Shown one piece after another: positions 1-8,876 of a stretch of DNA of 64,000 bases (position 1 is its first letter; each line of letters begins with the position of its first letter). Both the position numbers and the translations under genes were made by a program. Origin of the DNA: Gammaproteobacteria bacterium. GTDB taxonomy: Bacteria > Pseudomonadota > Gammaproteobacteria > JAJFKO01. Under the pieces are notes generated by a model. That model searched no databases, was not told where the DNA came from, and saw only the letters and a program-made list of their open reading frames with translations. The stretch lies in assembly GCA_021773175.1 (NCBI GenBank), contig JAJFKO010000043.1, positions 1 to 64,000 on the forward strand, in the 5' to 3' direction.

Positions 1-1494
1 CGTTTTATTGAGAATCCGTTTGTAACGGATGCTGAACGCGCATCAGGGCGTAATCTGCGCTTATACAAAACGGGTGATGTATGCCGTTGGTTGGCTGATG
101 GGAATATTGAGTATATAGGTCGTACAGATTTCCAAGTGAAGCTGCGAGGTTTTCGTATTGAGTTAGGTGAGATAGAGCGTCAGCTTGAGGCGCATGAGTT
201 TGTTAGACAAGCCGTTGTGGTATTAGATGAAGCGCAAGGTAATCCGCGTTTAGTGGGGTATGTAGTGACGGCCCAAGGCGTTGATGATGAGGCTGCGTTG
301 CATGGCGAATTACACGCATGGTTAGGTGCGCGCTTACCGGATCACATGGTGCCCTCACTATTAATAAGGTTAGATGCCTTGCCATTAACGTCGAATGGTA
401 AAGTAGACCGCACGGTATTACCTATGCCAGATTGGTCTGATGTGAATACAGAAGACTATGTCGCACCACAAAATAATATTGAGACGATGTTGGTTGAGCT
501 GTGGCAATCTGTATTGAAAGCTGAACGTATTGGAGTACATGATAACTTTTTTGTTTTAGGTGGCGATTCCATCTTAAGTATTCAAATAATATCACGTATT
601 CGAGAATCGGATTATTACCTGACCGTGCAGGATTTATTTAAAACACCTCGTATAGCGGATTTGGCAAAGATGATTTCTCAGAATGCAAGCTCAGAAGCAA
701 TAATCATCGATACGAAACTATTAGAACAACAGCATATATCTGCACTAAATAGCTTGATACAACAATGTTGCAATGCGCGTCAAAAACATCAACCCTCGAA
801 AGATATATTATCATTTATTCCTTATGAGGTAGTAAATGAACAGAATGACCAAACTATTTTTATGTTTCCACCAGGCCATGGTGGTGCAGAAAGTTATTAT
901 ACTAACCTCATCCCTAAATTAAATAATAAAAAGCTAATTGTCTTTAATAATATTTACTTGGCATTACAACGTGAACTGAATCGACGCGCATTAAATGAAT
1001 TAAGCATTGAACATTTGGCTGCATATTACATTACCTACATAAAACAAGTTCAGCCAAGAGGACCTTACAAGCTACTAGGTTGGAGTTTAGGTGGTATGGT
1101 TGCTTTTGAAGTTGCCAAACAATTAGTTAATGCGGGTGATGAGGTGAATAATCTTTTCATGATAGATACACATTTTCAACGACACCTACCAAAACAAAAT
1201 GTTCATGTGGGAGATAGGCAAGAAAAGGATGTGGATACTGTGTCGCGACTTGTTGTTAACTATAATCACACTCGTAAAGTAGATATGAATGGTACCAAAA
1301 TAACGTTGTTTAAAGCGAACCAACCAGAGCAACAACGCTCTTGTAATGACATTGAGCAAGGCGAAGTCATTAGGCATGATAATCACCTGCTAGAAGTCGT
1401 GGAGGGGCATGTTAATATTGTACCGATTGCGGCAGGACACTTTGATTGGGTTGAGAAATCGTCGGTTATTAATAAAATTGTGTCTTTCTTATAG
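1..1494 (+). CDS. Nonribosomal peptide synthetase, C-terminal part (A-T-TE), cut at window start
   Basis: The reading frame is open from base 1, so this is the 3' end of a larger gene. It shows the end of an adenylation domain: core A7 LYKTGD (nt 61-78), A8 beginning GRTDFQVKLRG (from nt 118), A9 LPDHMVP and A10 NGKVDR (near nt 394-411). A thiolation domain follows with GGDS, whose Ser codon at 568-570 is the phosphopantetheine site. The last part is a type I thioesterase with GWSLGG (nucleophile Ser codon 1084-1086) and a C-terminal GHFDW that supplies the catalytic His (codon 1438-1440). This order marks the terminal module that loads the last residue and releases the peptide. The product cannot be predicted because the adenylation specificity residues lie upstream of the window. 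Confidence 0.95.
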   Translation, partial: RFIENPFVTDAERASGRNLRLYKTGDVCRWLADGNIEYIGRTDFQVKLRGFRIELGEIERQLEAHEFVRQAVVVLDEAQGNPRLVGYVVTAQGVDDEAALHGELHAWLGARLPDHMVPSLLIRLDALPLTSNGKVDRTVLPMPDWSDVNTEDYVAPQNNIETMLVELWQSVLKAERIGVHDNFFVLGGDSILSIQIISRIRESDYYLTVQDLFKTPRIADLAKMISQNASSEAIIIDTKLLEQQHISALNSLIQQCCNARQKHQPSKDILSFIPYEVVNEQNDQTIFMFPPGHGGAESYYTNLIPKLNNKKLIVFNNIYLALQRELNRRALNELSIEHLAAYYITYIKQVQPRGPYKLLGWSLGGMVAFEVAKQLVNAGDEVNNLFMIDTHFQRHLPKQNVHVGDRQEKDVDTVSRLVVNYNHTRKVDMNGTKITLFKANQPEQQRSCNDIEQGEVIRHDNHLLEVVEGHVNIVPIAAGHFDWVEKSSVINKIVSFL

Positions 1495-1579
1495 CTAACT
1501 CTTTAGCAATACTAAAATATTGAGGCTGTTAATTCACTATTGAGACAACGTACTCAAGACTTGCGAGTTCAAGAGGTAG

Positions 1580-1837
1580 GTACATTTTGGCAGCGACGGT
1601 TTAAAAATATTTAAAGCAAACCAAATTGATATGTTGAAATTAAAACGCAATGCTTTAGAAAGGTATGTGTTTGAATACTATCTAGATAAACATGATAATC
1701 ATTTATTAGATGCAGTTGTTGCAAATGTTGATATTGTTAACATGGATTCAACGCATTATGATTGGGTGCATAAATCTCATATTGTAGATAATATTGCAAG
1801 ATATATAGAAACAAGAAGTATAGATAATGAGACATAA
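1580..1837 (+). pseudogene. Decayed duplicate of the NRPS thioesterase C-terminus
   Basis: The frame after the in-frame TAG at 1577-1579 encodes a tail that closely parallels the end of the preceding thioesterase: FKANQ matches FKANQ, HDNHLLDAVV matches HDNHLLEVVE, and HYDWVHKS matches HFDWVEKS. Only the last 80 or so residues are left, and the GxSxG nucleophile is absent. An ATG at 1631 could start a 68-residue peptide, but the homology runs upstream of it, which favours a remnant. It overlaps the first 11 bases of rlmE. It is probably what remains of a second NRPS terminal module, lost by deletion or recombination. An expressed small protein is a less likely alternative. Confidence 0.7.
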
Positions 1838-2453
1838 ATCCCGTAGTAAAAGTAGTAAACGCTGGTTGCAAGAGCATTTCAACGATGGTTACGTCAAACA
1901 AGCGCAGCAACAGGGTTGGCGTTCGCGTGCCGTATTTAAGCTCAAAGAAATTCAAGACAAAGATCATTTGATTAAGCCTGGTATGACCGTTGTTGATCTC
2001 GGTGCCGCACCAGGAAGTTGGTCGCAGATTGCAGCTCAATGGGTTGGAGATAAAGGTCTAGTTGTGGCGATTGATTTATTAGCAATGGACCCGCTACCAG
2101 GAGTGAGCTTTATCCAGGATGATTTTCTAGCCAATAGTGCTTTACAACAACTCCAAGACTGTATTGGTGATAAATCTGTCGATATAGTTATGTCAGACAT
2201 GGCACCGAATATAAGTGGCGTTGCTATTGCTGATCAAGCCAAATCTATGGGCTTAGTTGAAGCTGCGTTAGACTTCGCTTTACAAACGTTGAATCCAAAA
2301 GGGGCTTTTATTTGTAAAGTTTTTCAAGGTGAAGGCTTCGATGAATTTTTGAAGCAAGTGCGGAGTGATTTTTCTAAGGTATTGATTCGTAAGCCAAAGG
2401 CGTCAAGAGATCGTTCTCGTGAAGTGTATATTATCGGGATCGGCTTAAAATAA
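1827..2453 (+). CDS. rlmE: 23S rRNA (uridine-2552 2'-O) methyltransferase
   Basis: This is RlmE (RrmJ/FtsJ), which uses SAM to methylate the 2'-O of U2552 in the A loop of 23S rRNA late in 50S assembly. At 208 residues it matches the usual length of about 209. The SAM site VVDLGAAPGSWSQ follows a basic N-terminus (RSKSSKRWLQEHF) that binds RNA. The family's K-D-K-E catalytic set is visible as RSRAVFKL (Lys), VMSDMAPN (Asp), CKVFQGEGF (Lys) and SREVYI (Glu). The start is the ATG at 1827, as in homologues beginning just before the basic stretch. It lies upstream of ftsH, as in E. coli, but with a 213-base gap that probably holds a separate ftsH promoter. Confidence 0.95.
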   Translation: MRHKSRSKSSKRWLQEHFNDGYVKQAQQQGWRSRAVFKLKEIQDKDHLIKPGMTVVDLGAAPGSWSQIAAQWVGDKGLVVAIDLLAMDPLPGVSFIQDDFLANSALQQLQDCIGDKSVDIVMSDMAPNISGVAIADQAKSMGLVEAALDFALQTLNPKGAFICKVFQGEGFDEFLKQVRSDFSKVLIRKPKASRDRSREVYIIGIGLK

Positions 2454-2544
2454 GTCCTGACCGTTTTTGTTTTTTTAAGGTATTTGGTAAGTTTTTATCG
2501 AAGAAACAAAGATCTTGCGTAAGTTCTAAGCAAGGAATTAACGC

Positions 2545-2574
2545 TTGCCATGCATTACTAAATATATGTAGTAT
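2545..2574 (+). promoter_or_regulatory. Candidate sigma-70-type promoter for ftsH
   Basis: TTGCCA at 2545-2550 and TAGTAT at 2569-2574 are separated by 18 bases, about 90 bases before the ftsH start. The spacer is AT-rich. The match is modest and was found by eye. The region just upstream (near 2515-2530) also has a weak resemblance to one end of the dispersed palindromic repeat. Confidence 0.3.
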
Positions 2575-2666
2575 AGCGGATTATGTCGCGGTAGGTTGGC
2601 TAGTTTTACGTCGAAACAATTCAATATAGGCTAAACTTATCATATGGTTACTCTGAGGTTGGAAGC

Positions 2667-4628
2667 TTGAACGAGATGGTTAAAAATTTATTTCTCTGGT
2701 TAATTATTGCGGTTATTTTGATTTCTGTTTTTAGTAACTTTGGTCCTAGACAATCAAGTCAAGAAAAGCTTACTTACTCACAATTTGTCAATTTAGTTCA
2801 ACAAGGCAATGTTCGTAGTGTCAGTATTGAAGATCAAACCATTAAAGGTATGACTCAAAATGATAAAGCTTTCGTAACTTATTTACCAATGTCTGATCCT
2901 TACCTATTAAATGACCTCATCAAGAAAGGTGTGAGTGTTCAAGGTAAAGCCCCAGAACAACAAAGTATTTTATTACGTATTTTCATTAATTGGTTCCCAA
3001 TGTTATTGCTGATTGCCGTATGGATTTTCTTTATGCGTCAAATGCAAGGTGGCGGCGGTGGTCGTGGCGCAATGTCATTTGGTCGTAGTCGTGCGCGTTT
3101 GTTAGGAGAAGATCAAGTTAAAATTACTTTCGCGGATGTCGCCGGTGTTGAAGAAGCCAAAGATGAAGTTGTCGAATTGGTTGAGTTTTTACGTGACCCA
3201 GGCAAATTCCAAAAACTCGGTGGTAAAATTCCTCGTGGCGTTTTATTAGTTGGCTCGCCTGGTACCGGTAAAACATTATTAGCAAAAGCTGTAGCTGGTG
3301 AAGCAAAAGTTCCTTTCTTTACTATTTCCGGTTCTGATTTCGTTGAAATGTTTGTTGGTGTTGGTGCTTCACGTGTGCGTGATATGTTTGAACAAGCGAA
3401 GAAACAAGCGCCATGTATTATTTTCATCGATGAGATCGATGCTGTTGGTCGTCATCGTGGTGCCGGTCTTGGTGGCGGTCATGATGAACGTGAACAAACC
3501 TTGAATCAGTTACTGGTTGAAATGGATGGCTTTGAAGGTAATGAAGGCGTGATTGTCATGGCAGCGACTAACCGACCTGATGTATTAGATCCTGCCTTAT
3601 TACGTCCTGGCCGATTTGATCGTCAAGTGGTTGTGCCATTACCTGATTTACGTGGTCGCGAACAAATTCTTAAAGTCCATTGTCGTAAAGTACCTATTGC
3701 TGATGATGTGCGTCCTGGAGTTATTGCTCGAGGTACGCCAGGTTTTTCTGGAGCTGATTTAGCAAACTTAATTAATGAAGCTGCGTTATTTGCTGCACGT
3801 GCTAATAAGCGTTTAGTTGATATGCAGGATATGGAAAAAGCCAAAGACAAAATCATGATGGGTGCAGAACGTAAGAGCATGGTGATGAATGAAGAAGAAA
3901 GAAAGCTTACGGCTTATCATGAAGCGGGCCATGCCATTGTTGGTTTAAAAATGCCAGAGCATGATCCTGTTTATAAAGTTACGATTATTCCTCGTGGTCG
4001 CGCGTTAGGCGTAACAATGTTTTTACCTGAAGCGGATCGCTATAGCCATACCAGGCGTCGTTTAGAAAGCCAGATTTCAACTATGTTCGGTGGTCGTATT
4101 GCAGAAGAAATGATTTTTGGATCTGATAGCGTAACAACCGGTGCTTCCAATGATATTGAACGAGCCACTGATATTGCGCGTAGTATGGTTACTAAATGGG
4201 GTTTATCAGAACGCTTAGGACCATTAACTTATGGCGAAGATGACGGTGAAGTTTTCATCGGTCGTCAAGTTTCACGAACGAAAGAAGTATCAGAGCAAAC
4301 AGCCAACATGATTGATGAAGAAATTCGAGCTATTGTCGATAGAAACTATCAGCGCGCTGAAGAGACATTAAAAAAAGAGATTGATAGATTACATACAATG
4401 GCAGAAGCATTAATTAAGTATGAAACGATCGATGAAACACAAATAGCAGACATTATGGCAGGCAAAAAGCCGCGGCCACCAAAAGACTGGGATGATGATA
4501 ATTCTTCAGTATCAAATAATAAAAATGACAGCCCAACATCGAAAGCAGATAAATCTACTTCTGAAGGTGATGATTTAACAACTAAAAGTAAGTCTTCTGG
4601 TATCGATGGTACGGCGAGTGAGCACTAA
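2667..4628 (+). CDS. ftsH: ATP-dependent zinc metalloprotease FtsH
   Basis: FtsH is the membrane-anchored AAA+ protease that degrades membrane proteins and regulators such as LpxC. In this 653-residue protein there is an N-terminal membrane helix (residues 6-23), a periplasmic part, a second helix ending before the Gly-rich GGGGG linker near residue 130, Walker A GSPGTGKT (residues 196-203), Walker B IIFIDEID, and the zinc site HEAGH (residues 418-422). The C-terminus is Ser/Asp/Lys-rich and poorly conserved. The start taken here is TTG at 2667, preceded by a GAGG-like site. ATG at 2676 (MVKNLFLW) aligns better with E. coli MAKNLILW but has a poorer ribosome site, so either is possible. Its stop is 7 bases before glmM. 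Confidence 0.97.
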   Translation: MNEMVKNLFLWLIIAVILISVFSNFGPRQSSQEKLTYSQFVNLVQQGNVRSVSIEDQTIKGMTQNDKAFVTYLPMSDPYLLNDLIKKGVSVQGKAPEQQSILLRIFINWFPMLLLIAVWIFFMRQMQGGGGGRGAMSFGRSRARLLGEDQVKITFADVAGVEEAKDEVVELVEFLRDPGKFQKLGGKIPRGVLLVGSPGTGKTLLAKAVAGEAKVPFFTISGSDFVEMFVGVGASRVRDMFEQAKKQAPCIIFIDEIDAVGRHRGAGLGGGHDEREQTLNQLLVEMDGFEGNEGVIVMAATNRPDVLDPALLRPGRFDRQVVVPLPDLRGREQILKVHCRKVPIADDVRPGVIARGTPGFSGADLANLINEAALFAARANKRLVDMQDMEKAKDKIMMGAERKSMVMNEEERKLTAYHEAGHAIVGLKMPEHDPVYKVTIIPRGRALGVTMFLPEADRYSHTRRRLESQISTMFGGRIAEEMIFGSDSVTTGASNDIERATDIARSMVTKWGLSERLGPLTYGEDDGEVFIGRQVSRTKEVSEQTANMIDEEIRAIVDRNYQRAEETLKKEIDRLHTMAEALIKYETIDETQIADIMAGKKPRPPKDWDDDNSSVSNNKNDSPTSKADKSTSEGDDLTTKSKSSGIDGTASEH

Positions 4629-4635
4629 AAAAACG

Positions 4636-5976
4636 ATGGAAAAACAATATTTTGGTACTGATGGTATTCGTGGTCGAGTCGGCAAATTTCCTATTACTCC
4701 AGATTTTATGCTGCGTCTTGGCTGGGCTGTTGGGCGTGTTTTAGCGCGCGCCAATCATGGCAAGGTTCTAATAGGTAAAGACACGCGCGTTTCTGGTTAT
4801 ATGTTAGAGTCGGTACTTGAAGCAGGTTTAATTGCTGCTGGAGTGGACTGTGTGCTATTAGGTCCTATGCCAACACCTGCTGTTGCTTATTTAACACGAG
4901 AATTGGATGCTTGTGCCGGTATTGTCATTAGCGCTTCTCATAACCCTTACTATGATAATGGTATTAAGTTTTTTTCTAATGAAGGTAAAAAACTAGCGAA
5001 TGATATTGAGTTGGCTATTGAAGAAGTTTTGGAAAATAGTCATGAAACAGAAGTGATTATTCCATTAGGTAAAGCGAGTCGCTTAGATGACGCTGCAGAA
5101 CAATATATTAATTTTTGTCGAAAAACTGTAACTCCCTCCCTTCAATTATCGAATTATAAAATCGCACTCGATTGTGCAAATGGAGCAAATTATCATATTG
5201 CGCCGAAACTCCTACGCGAGTTAGGTGCGAATGTTGTAACGATTGGTACCGAGCCAAATGGGCGCAATATCAATACTGATTGTGGTTCAACTCATCCCGT
5301 ACCATTACAAGCTTTTGTTAAACAAGAACAAGCAGATTTTGGTATTGCTTTTGATGGTGATGGTGATCGTGTCATTATGGTTGATCATCTTGGCGAAGTT
5401 GTTGATGGTGATGAGATATTATTTATCTTAACGAAACACTTACATGCACAACAACGATTAGTTGGTGGTGTTGTGGGTACCGTCATGACTAACTTCGGTT
5501 TTGAACGTGCGATGCAAGAACTCGATATTGATTTTGTGCGTACCAATGTTGGCGATAAATATGTTATGCAAGAGTTGGCTGCGAGAAACTGGCAGTTAGG
5601 TGGTGAAACCTCGGGACACATTATTTGTTTAGATAAAACTACAACCGGTGATGGTCTTATTTCCGCACTACAAGTTATACAAGCTGTCGTCGACAGTGCG
5701 AAATCTCTACATGAATTAAAACAGGGCATGAATAAGTTTCCGCAAGTGTTGTGTAATGTCAATTTGCAAAAGAAAGTTAACGATGCACAGTTGCAACGCT
5801 TTTCATCATTAGCTAACGATGCAGAGAAAGACTTGAGTGGCGGTGGTCGTATTGTCTTACGTCCGTCAGGAACAGAGCCTGTGTTACGGGTTATGGTTGA
5901 AGGTGAGAATCAACAACAAGTTCAAGAAATTGCAACACAGTTAGCAAATGATGTTGCTGCGATCACTAACCATTAA
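4636..5976 (+). CDS. glmM: Phosphoglucosamine mutase
   Basis: GlmM converts glucosamine-6-phosphate to glucosamine-1-phosphate for peptidoglycan and LPS precursors. The N-terminal YFGTDGIRG, the phosphoserine loop ISASHNP (Ser101 from this start), the metal loop DGDGDR and the C-terminal phosphate loop RPSGTEPVLR are all present. The length of 446 residues is typical. The ATG at 4636 matches family N-termini; an in-frame ATG at 4606 would overlap ftsH by 23 bases and add a tail not seen in the family. In E. coli folP lies between ftsH and glmM; here it is missing and the genes are only 7 bases apart, so they are probably cotranscribed. Confidence 0.96.
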   Translation: MEKQYFGTDGIRGRVGKFPITPDFMLRLGWAVGRVLARANHGKVLIGKDTRVSGYMLESVLEAGLIAAGVDCVLLGPMPTPAVAYLTRELDACAGIVISASHNPYYDNGIKFFSNEGKKLANDIELAIEEVLENSHETEVIIPLGKASRLDDAAEQYINFCRKTVTPSLQLSNYKIALDCANGANYHIAPKLLRELGANVVTIGTEPNGRNINTDCGSTHPVPLQAFVKQEQADFGIAFDGDGDRVIMVDHLGEVVDGDEILFILTKHLHAQQRLVGGVVGTVMTNFGFERAMQELDIDFVRTNVGDKYVMQELAARNWQLGGETSGHIICLDKTTTGDGLISALQVIQAVVDSAKSLHELKQGMNKFPQVLCNVNLQKKVNDAQLQRFSSLANDAEKDLSGGGRIVLRPSGTEPVLRVMVEGENQQQVQEIATQLANDVAAITNH

Positions 5977-6005
5977 ACATAATGATTATTACGAGGGGAT
6001 TTACA

Positions 6006-6575
6006 ATGCGATTTTGTAAAATGCTCTTAATGTTATCTATTTGTATGAGCTTTTTTGCTTGTAGTAATAGTAGTGCATTAAGTTTATCGAGCCCAATACT
6101 TATTACTCACTCTCAAGAAAATGGTCAGAGAGTCAGCCTTCAACATTACAATTTGCCTGGATATCTTTGTCAAACAACCAATATTGTCTTTAAAAAGAAT
6201 TTTGTTACTCTCAATAGTGCAACTTCGCAACGTAAACAACGCGTATATATTTTCCATAATAAAAGTAAGTATAAATTAATGCTGGATATTCCCCCGGCAA
6301 TGCATACTGGTGCCAGTGCTGGTTGGAACACAACAATGGATGCGGGAAATTGGTCGGTATTAACTGTTGCCAATAAACGTTTTTCCCTTACTTGTTATCG
6401 TCAAATACGAAGTAAATTTCGGCGCATAAGTTGTGATGATAAACTGCTAGCTTGCCAGGTTGATCCCCGCATTTTAAAGAAAGCTAACTGGCAGAATAAA
6501 GGTGGCTATTGGTTGATTGAGAATGTTAATTTAAAGAAAGTCAAAGCAAAGCTGGCATCTAAAAACTTAGGCTAA
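6006..6575 (+). CDS. Putative secreted lipoprotein of unknown function
   Basis: This 189-residue protein starts with a short basic end and a hydrophobic stretch (MRFCKMLLMLSICMSFF) followed by Cys in the context FFACSNSS, which resembles a lipobox although the -3 position is Phe. Start ATG 6006 is preferred over an in-frame ATG at 5982 because GAGGGG lies a few bases upstream of it. The mature part is basic, holds several Cys residues and ends in Lys-rich sequence. No domain was recognised. It follows glmM by 29 bases and may be in the same transcript. A function cannot be inferred. Confidence 0.65.
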   Translation: MRFCKMLLMLSICMSFFACSNSSALSLSSPILITHSQENGQRVSLQHYNLPGYLCQTTNIVFKKNFVTLNSATSQRKQRVYIFHNKSKYKLMLDIPPAMHTGASAGWNTTMDAGNWSVLTVANKRFSLTCYRQIRSKFRRISCDDKLLACQVDPRILKKANWQNKGGYWLIENVNLKKVKAKLASKNLG

Positions 6576-7179
6576 CTTACATTCAACCTAAGCAAGTAGC
6601 CGATATTCGTCACATTATGATTTCTCAGTTTTATACATGCTCTTTTCTGCTCTATGTTCCCCTGAATTTTGGCAATAGTCCGACTATTCATGTTCTTATC
6701 ACGACACTTTTTTATGGCAAAAAAATTATCAGTCCGATTGGTTGCCATACCTGCCTTAACAATAACCCCTATCCTTTCTGCTCAATTAGAGTACAAAGTT
6801 TGCATTTCAGGTGAAAAATTGGTAAGTTCTTATCAGGTCAACTGATGATACTTTAATATGATAATCCTAGATTCAGCATCTTAGGCGCTCACAATAGATG
6901 GTAACTGCGGAATCTAGGGTAATTCTTCGAGCTATTAGTAGTCCTAATAGTGCTTATTATTGTTTCTGATAATAATCGCAGGATGATAGTGAAATTATGA
7001 TAATTGCCGAACTGTAATAACTGATTCAATCTAACTCAGTATTTATTACTGTATTTAGCTAAAGTATATTGATTTAATATGGTGCACTTGTAAAGTTAGG
7101 ACTTACGCTAAATGCCAAGGTTGAGGCATTTAGCGTAAGTCCTAATTAAATTTCTTATATGGCAGAATAAGGTTCGATA
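6576..7179. other. 604-base intergenic region rich in inverted repeats
   Basis: No convincing gene is seen. A short open frame at 6617-6814 has no ribosome site and no protein-like composition. From 6866 the region carries consecutive inverted repeats: a 9-bp pair at 6866-6874/6910-6918, a 7-bp pair at 6932-6938/6944-6950, a 7-bp AT pair at 6954-6960/6969-6975, and the perfect 21-bp palindrome listed separately at 7096-7145. The promoter of the following membrane-protein pair should lie here. Confidence 0.6.
7096..7145. repeat. Dispersed palindromic repeat (MITE-like), perfect copy
   Basis: Two 21-base arms (7096-7116 and 7125-7145) are perfect reverse complements around an 8-base loop. The arm contains AGGACTTACGCTAAATGCC. 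Related copies occur at 14411, 19940, 22561, 24322, 33280 and 47041, always at gene borders. This is the cleanest copy and defines the ends of the family. In RNA it would form a very stable hairpin just upstream of the 7180 gene. Confidence 0.85.
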
Positions 7180-8823
7180 ATGCTAGGGCAATATAATTTC
7201 TATAGAGAACAAAGTATAGATAAAGATCAGCATCCAATTGGTTACTTTATTGAGAAACATTTAAAACCTTGGTTAATAAAGTACTTTGGGGTGTCTTTAG
7301 GATTGAAAATAAGTGAGTGCCTAGTTCTTTTGGTTAGAACTAGATATATTGCCGGAGGCTTCATTTTCTTTGCAACTAAGAAATTATTAAAGGTTTTGCC
7401 GCAGGCGCCAATACACTATTTACTGCCAGGCATAGGCGCGACTTTTTTAATTGAATCATCTACTAATATTTTCGAGTTAAGTTGGGCTAAAAATAAGAAT
7501 ATAGATCTTATTGGTAAAACAATGGTAGGTATTTTTGCTACGCTGCTTATTGTCGTTGCGGCTATTGGTATTCTGGCAGCTGCAGGTACATTTGCTTTAG
7601 TTGCTCCAATTCTCTTAACTATTGCGACAGCCTTTTTAGCATTCTATGACTTCGCCAAATTTTCGTATAATTTTGCATTATTCCTGTCGAACTTATGGCC
7701 TAATGGTAGAAATGAGCCGGAACAGAAAGTAAATCGAAATCAATATCTGAAAGCTATGCTATTACATGGCTCAAGAGGCGTTGCTTTTGCGACTGTATCG
7801 ATAGCGACGGGAGTATTCATGATCGCTCATGTTACCAGTATTCCTTTAGTTGTCGCTTCAGAAATCTTAATCGTAGCGCCGTTATTGATAACTTATTCAA
7901 TGATTGCATGGAATCTGGTTGGGCGCAGAATATTTAATTACTTTCGAAACCGTGATATTAAGCAAACGAAATTGGCGAAGTTAAATCATCACTTGCGTGC
8001 CCAAGCCCATGAGCATGCTCAAACACATGGACTTAACCACTATCTTGCTGCTGACAAGGGTGTACTAAAATCAGCGCCAATTAAACCAAGAGTGGATTTC
8101 TCTATCCAACCGAGTTTCTTAGAAACATTAAGTGATGACCATACGGCTCAATTTCGAGGAAAAAGTTGCTTCGCACCAAGTCTACCGGTTAACCGTGCCG
8201 AGTATGTAGAAGGCTTGGCAAGAAATACCGTAGGGGACCTAACCTATAGTGGGTTATTAGCTGCAAAAGAATATTTATTGTTACAGCTACATGACAAACT
8301 TGATGTTCTAAAGGAAAAATGTCGTCGCTTACGAGAACACAAGGGTGTTTTTATATCAGTACAAAAGTATTTTGAACTAGATAAGATAGAAAAAAAGATT
8401 ACGTTGCTTGAAAAAATAATTCCTTTACTACACGGAAAAAGGATTAAAATTTCTGAGAATTATAAATTCTCAACCAGGATTTTCAAAGCAATAAGACGCC
8501 TTGATTCTGATGATGATGTGGGTATAAAAGATATCAATGTGGAAACCCAATCACTTAATAAGCTTGAGCTTGACATGAACCGAGGCTTTCGGTCTTTCAC
8601 TAATGCAAATCAATCACTATTTAAATATGAAGGCGATGTGGCGAGTCTGGTGCGTGCTGCAAAAAAATTAATGGAACTAATCCAGGAAGCGGTAGACGAG
8701 GGTATTGATTTGACAGCCAAGGAAACGGAATATCATTCATTAATTGCATCAGGTTTTACTGAAAATAGCGGTTGTAAAAGACGCTCTGGTTTTCGTTATG
8801 CCTTGGCGTCGGTAGCTGCGTAG
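7180..8823 (+). CDS. Multi-pass membrane protein of unknown family, paralogue 1
   Basis: The 547-residue protein has an N-terminal half with hydrophobic segments near residues 50-85, 108-155 and 200-250, probably four to six membrane helices, and a largely soluble, helical C-terminal half. It is clearly homologous to the next gene: both contain YVEGLARNTVGDLTYSG followed by LLAxKEYLLLQ, and both end with ANQSxFKxEGDV and a RAAKxL helix. I recognise no known family. Tandem membrane proteins with a long charged helical tail are common among secreted or effector-like proteins of intracellular bacteria, but that is only a suggestion. The start ATG follows a weak AAGG site; the perfect palindromic repeat lies 34 bases upstream. 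Confidence 0.8.
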   Translation: MLGQYNFYREQSIDKDQHPIGYFIEKHLKPWLIKYFGVSLGLKISECLVLLVRTRYIAGGFIFFATKKLLKVLPQAPIHYLLPGIGATFLIESSTNIFELSWAKNKNIDLIGKTMVGIFATLLIVVAAIGILAAAGTFALVAPILLTIATAFLAFYDFAKFSYNFALFLSNLWPNGRNEPEQKVNRNQYLKAMLLHGSRGVAFATVSIATGVFMIAHVTSIPLVVASEILIVAPLLITYSMIAWNLVGRRIFNYFRNRDIKQTKLAKLNHHLRAQAHEHAQTHGLNHYLAADKGVLKSAPIKPRVDFSIQPSFLETLSDDHTAQFRGKSCFAPSLPVNRAEYVEGLARNTVGDLTYSGLLAAKEYLLLQLHDKLDVLKEKCRRLREHKGVFISVQKYFELDKIEKKITLLEKIIPLLHGKRIKISENYKFSTRIFKAIRRLDSDDDVGIKDINVETQSLNKLELDMNRGFRSFTNANQSLFKYEGDVASLVRAAKKLMELIQEAVDEGIDLTAKETEYHSLIASGFTENSGCKRRSGFRYALASVAA

Positions 8824-8876
8824 TAATTTGTTATAGATTTATAAAGTAAAAAAGAAGAGAAGAGGAGATTTTCATT

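Noticed and set aside
2513-2532. TTGCGTAAGTTCTAAG before ftsH resembled the repeat end
   Set aside because: Only one arm with several mismatches; not enough to call a copy.
6617-6814. Open frame of 65 codons in the spacer after the lipoprotein gene
   Set aside because: It lacks a ribosome site and any recognisable protein pattern, and it runs into the hairpin-rich DNA.
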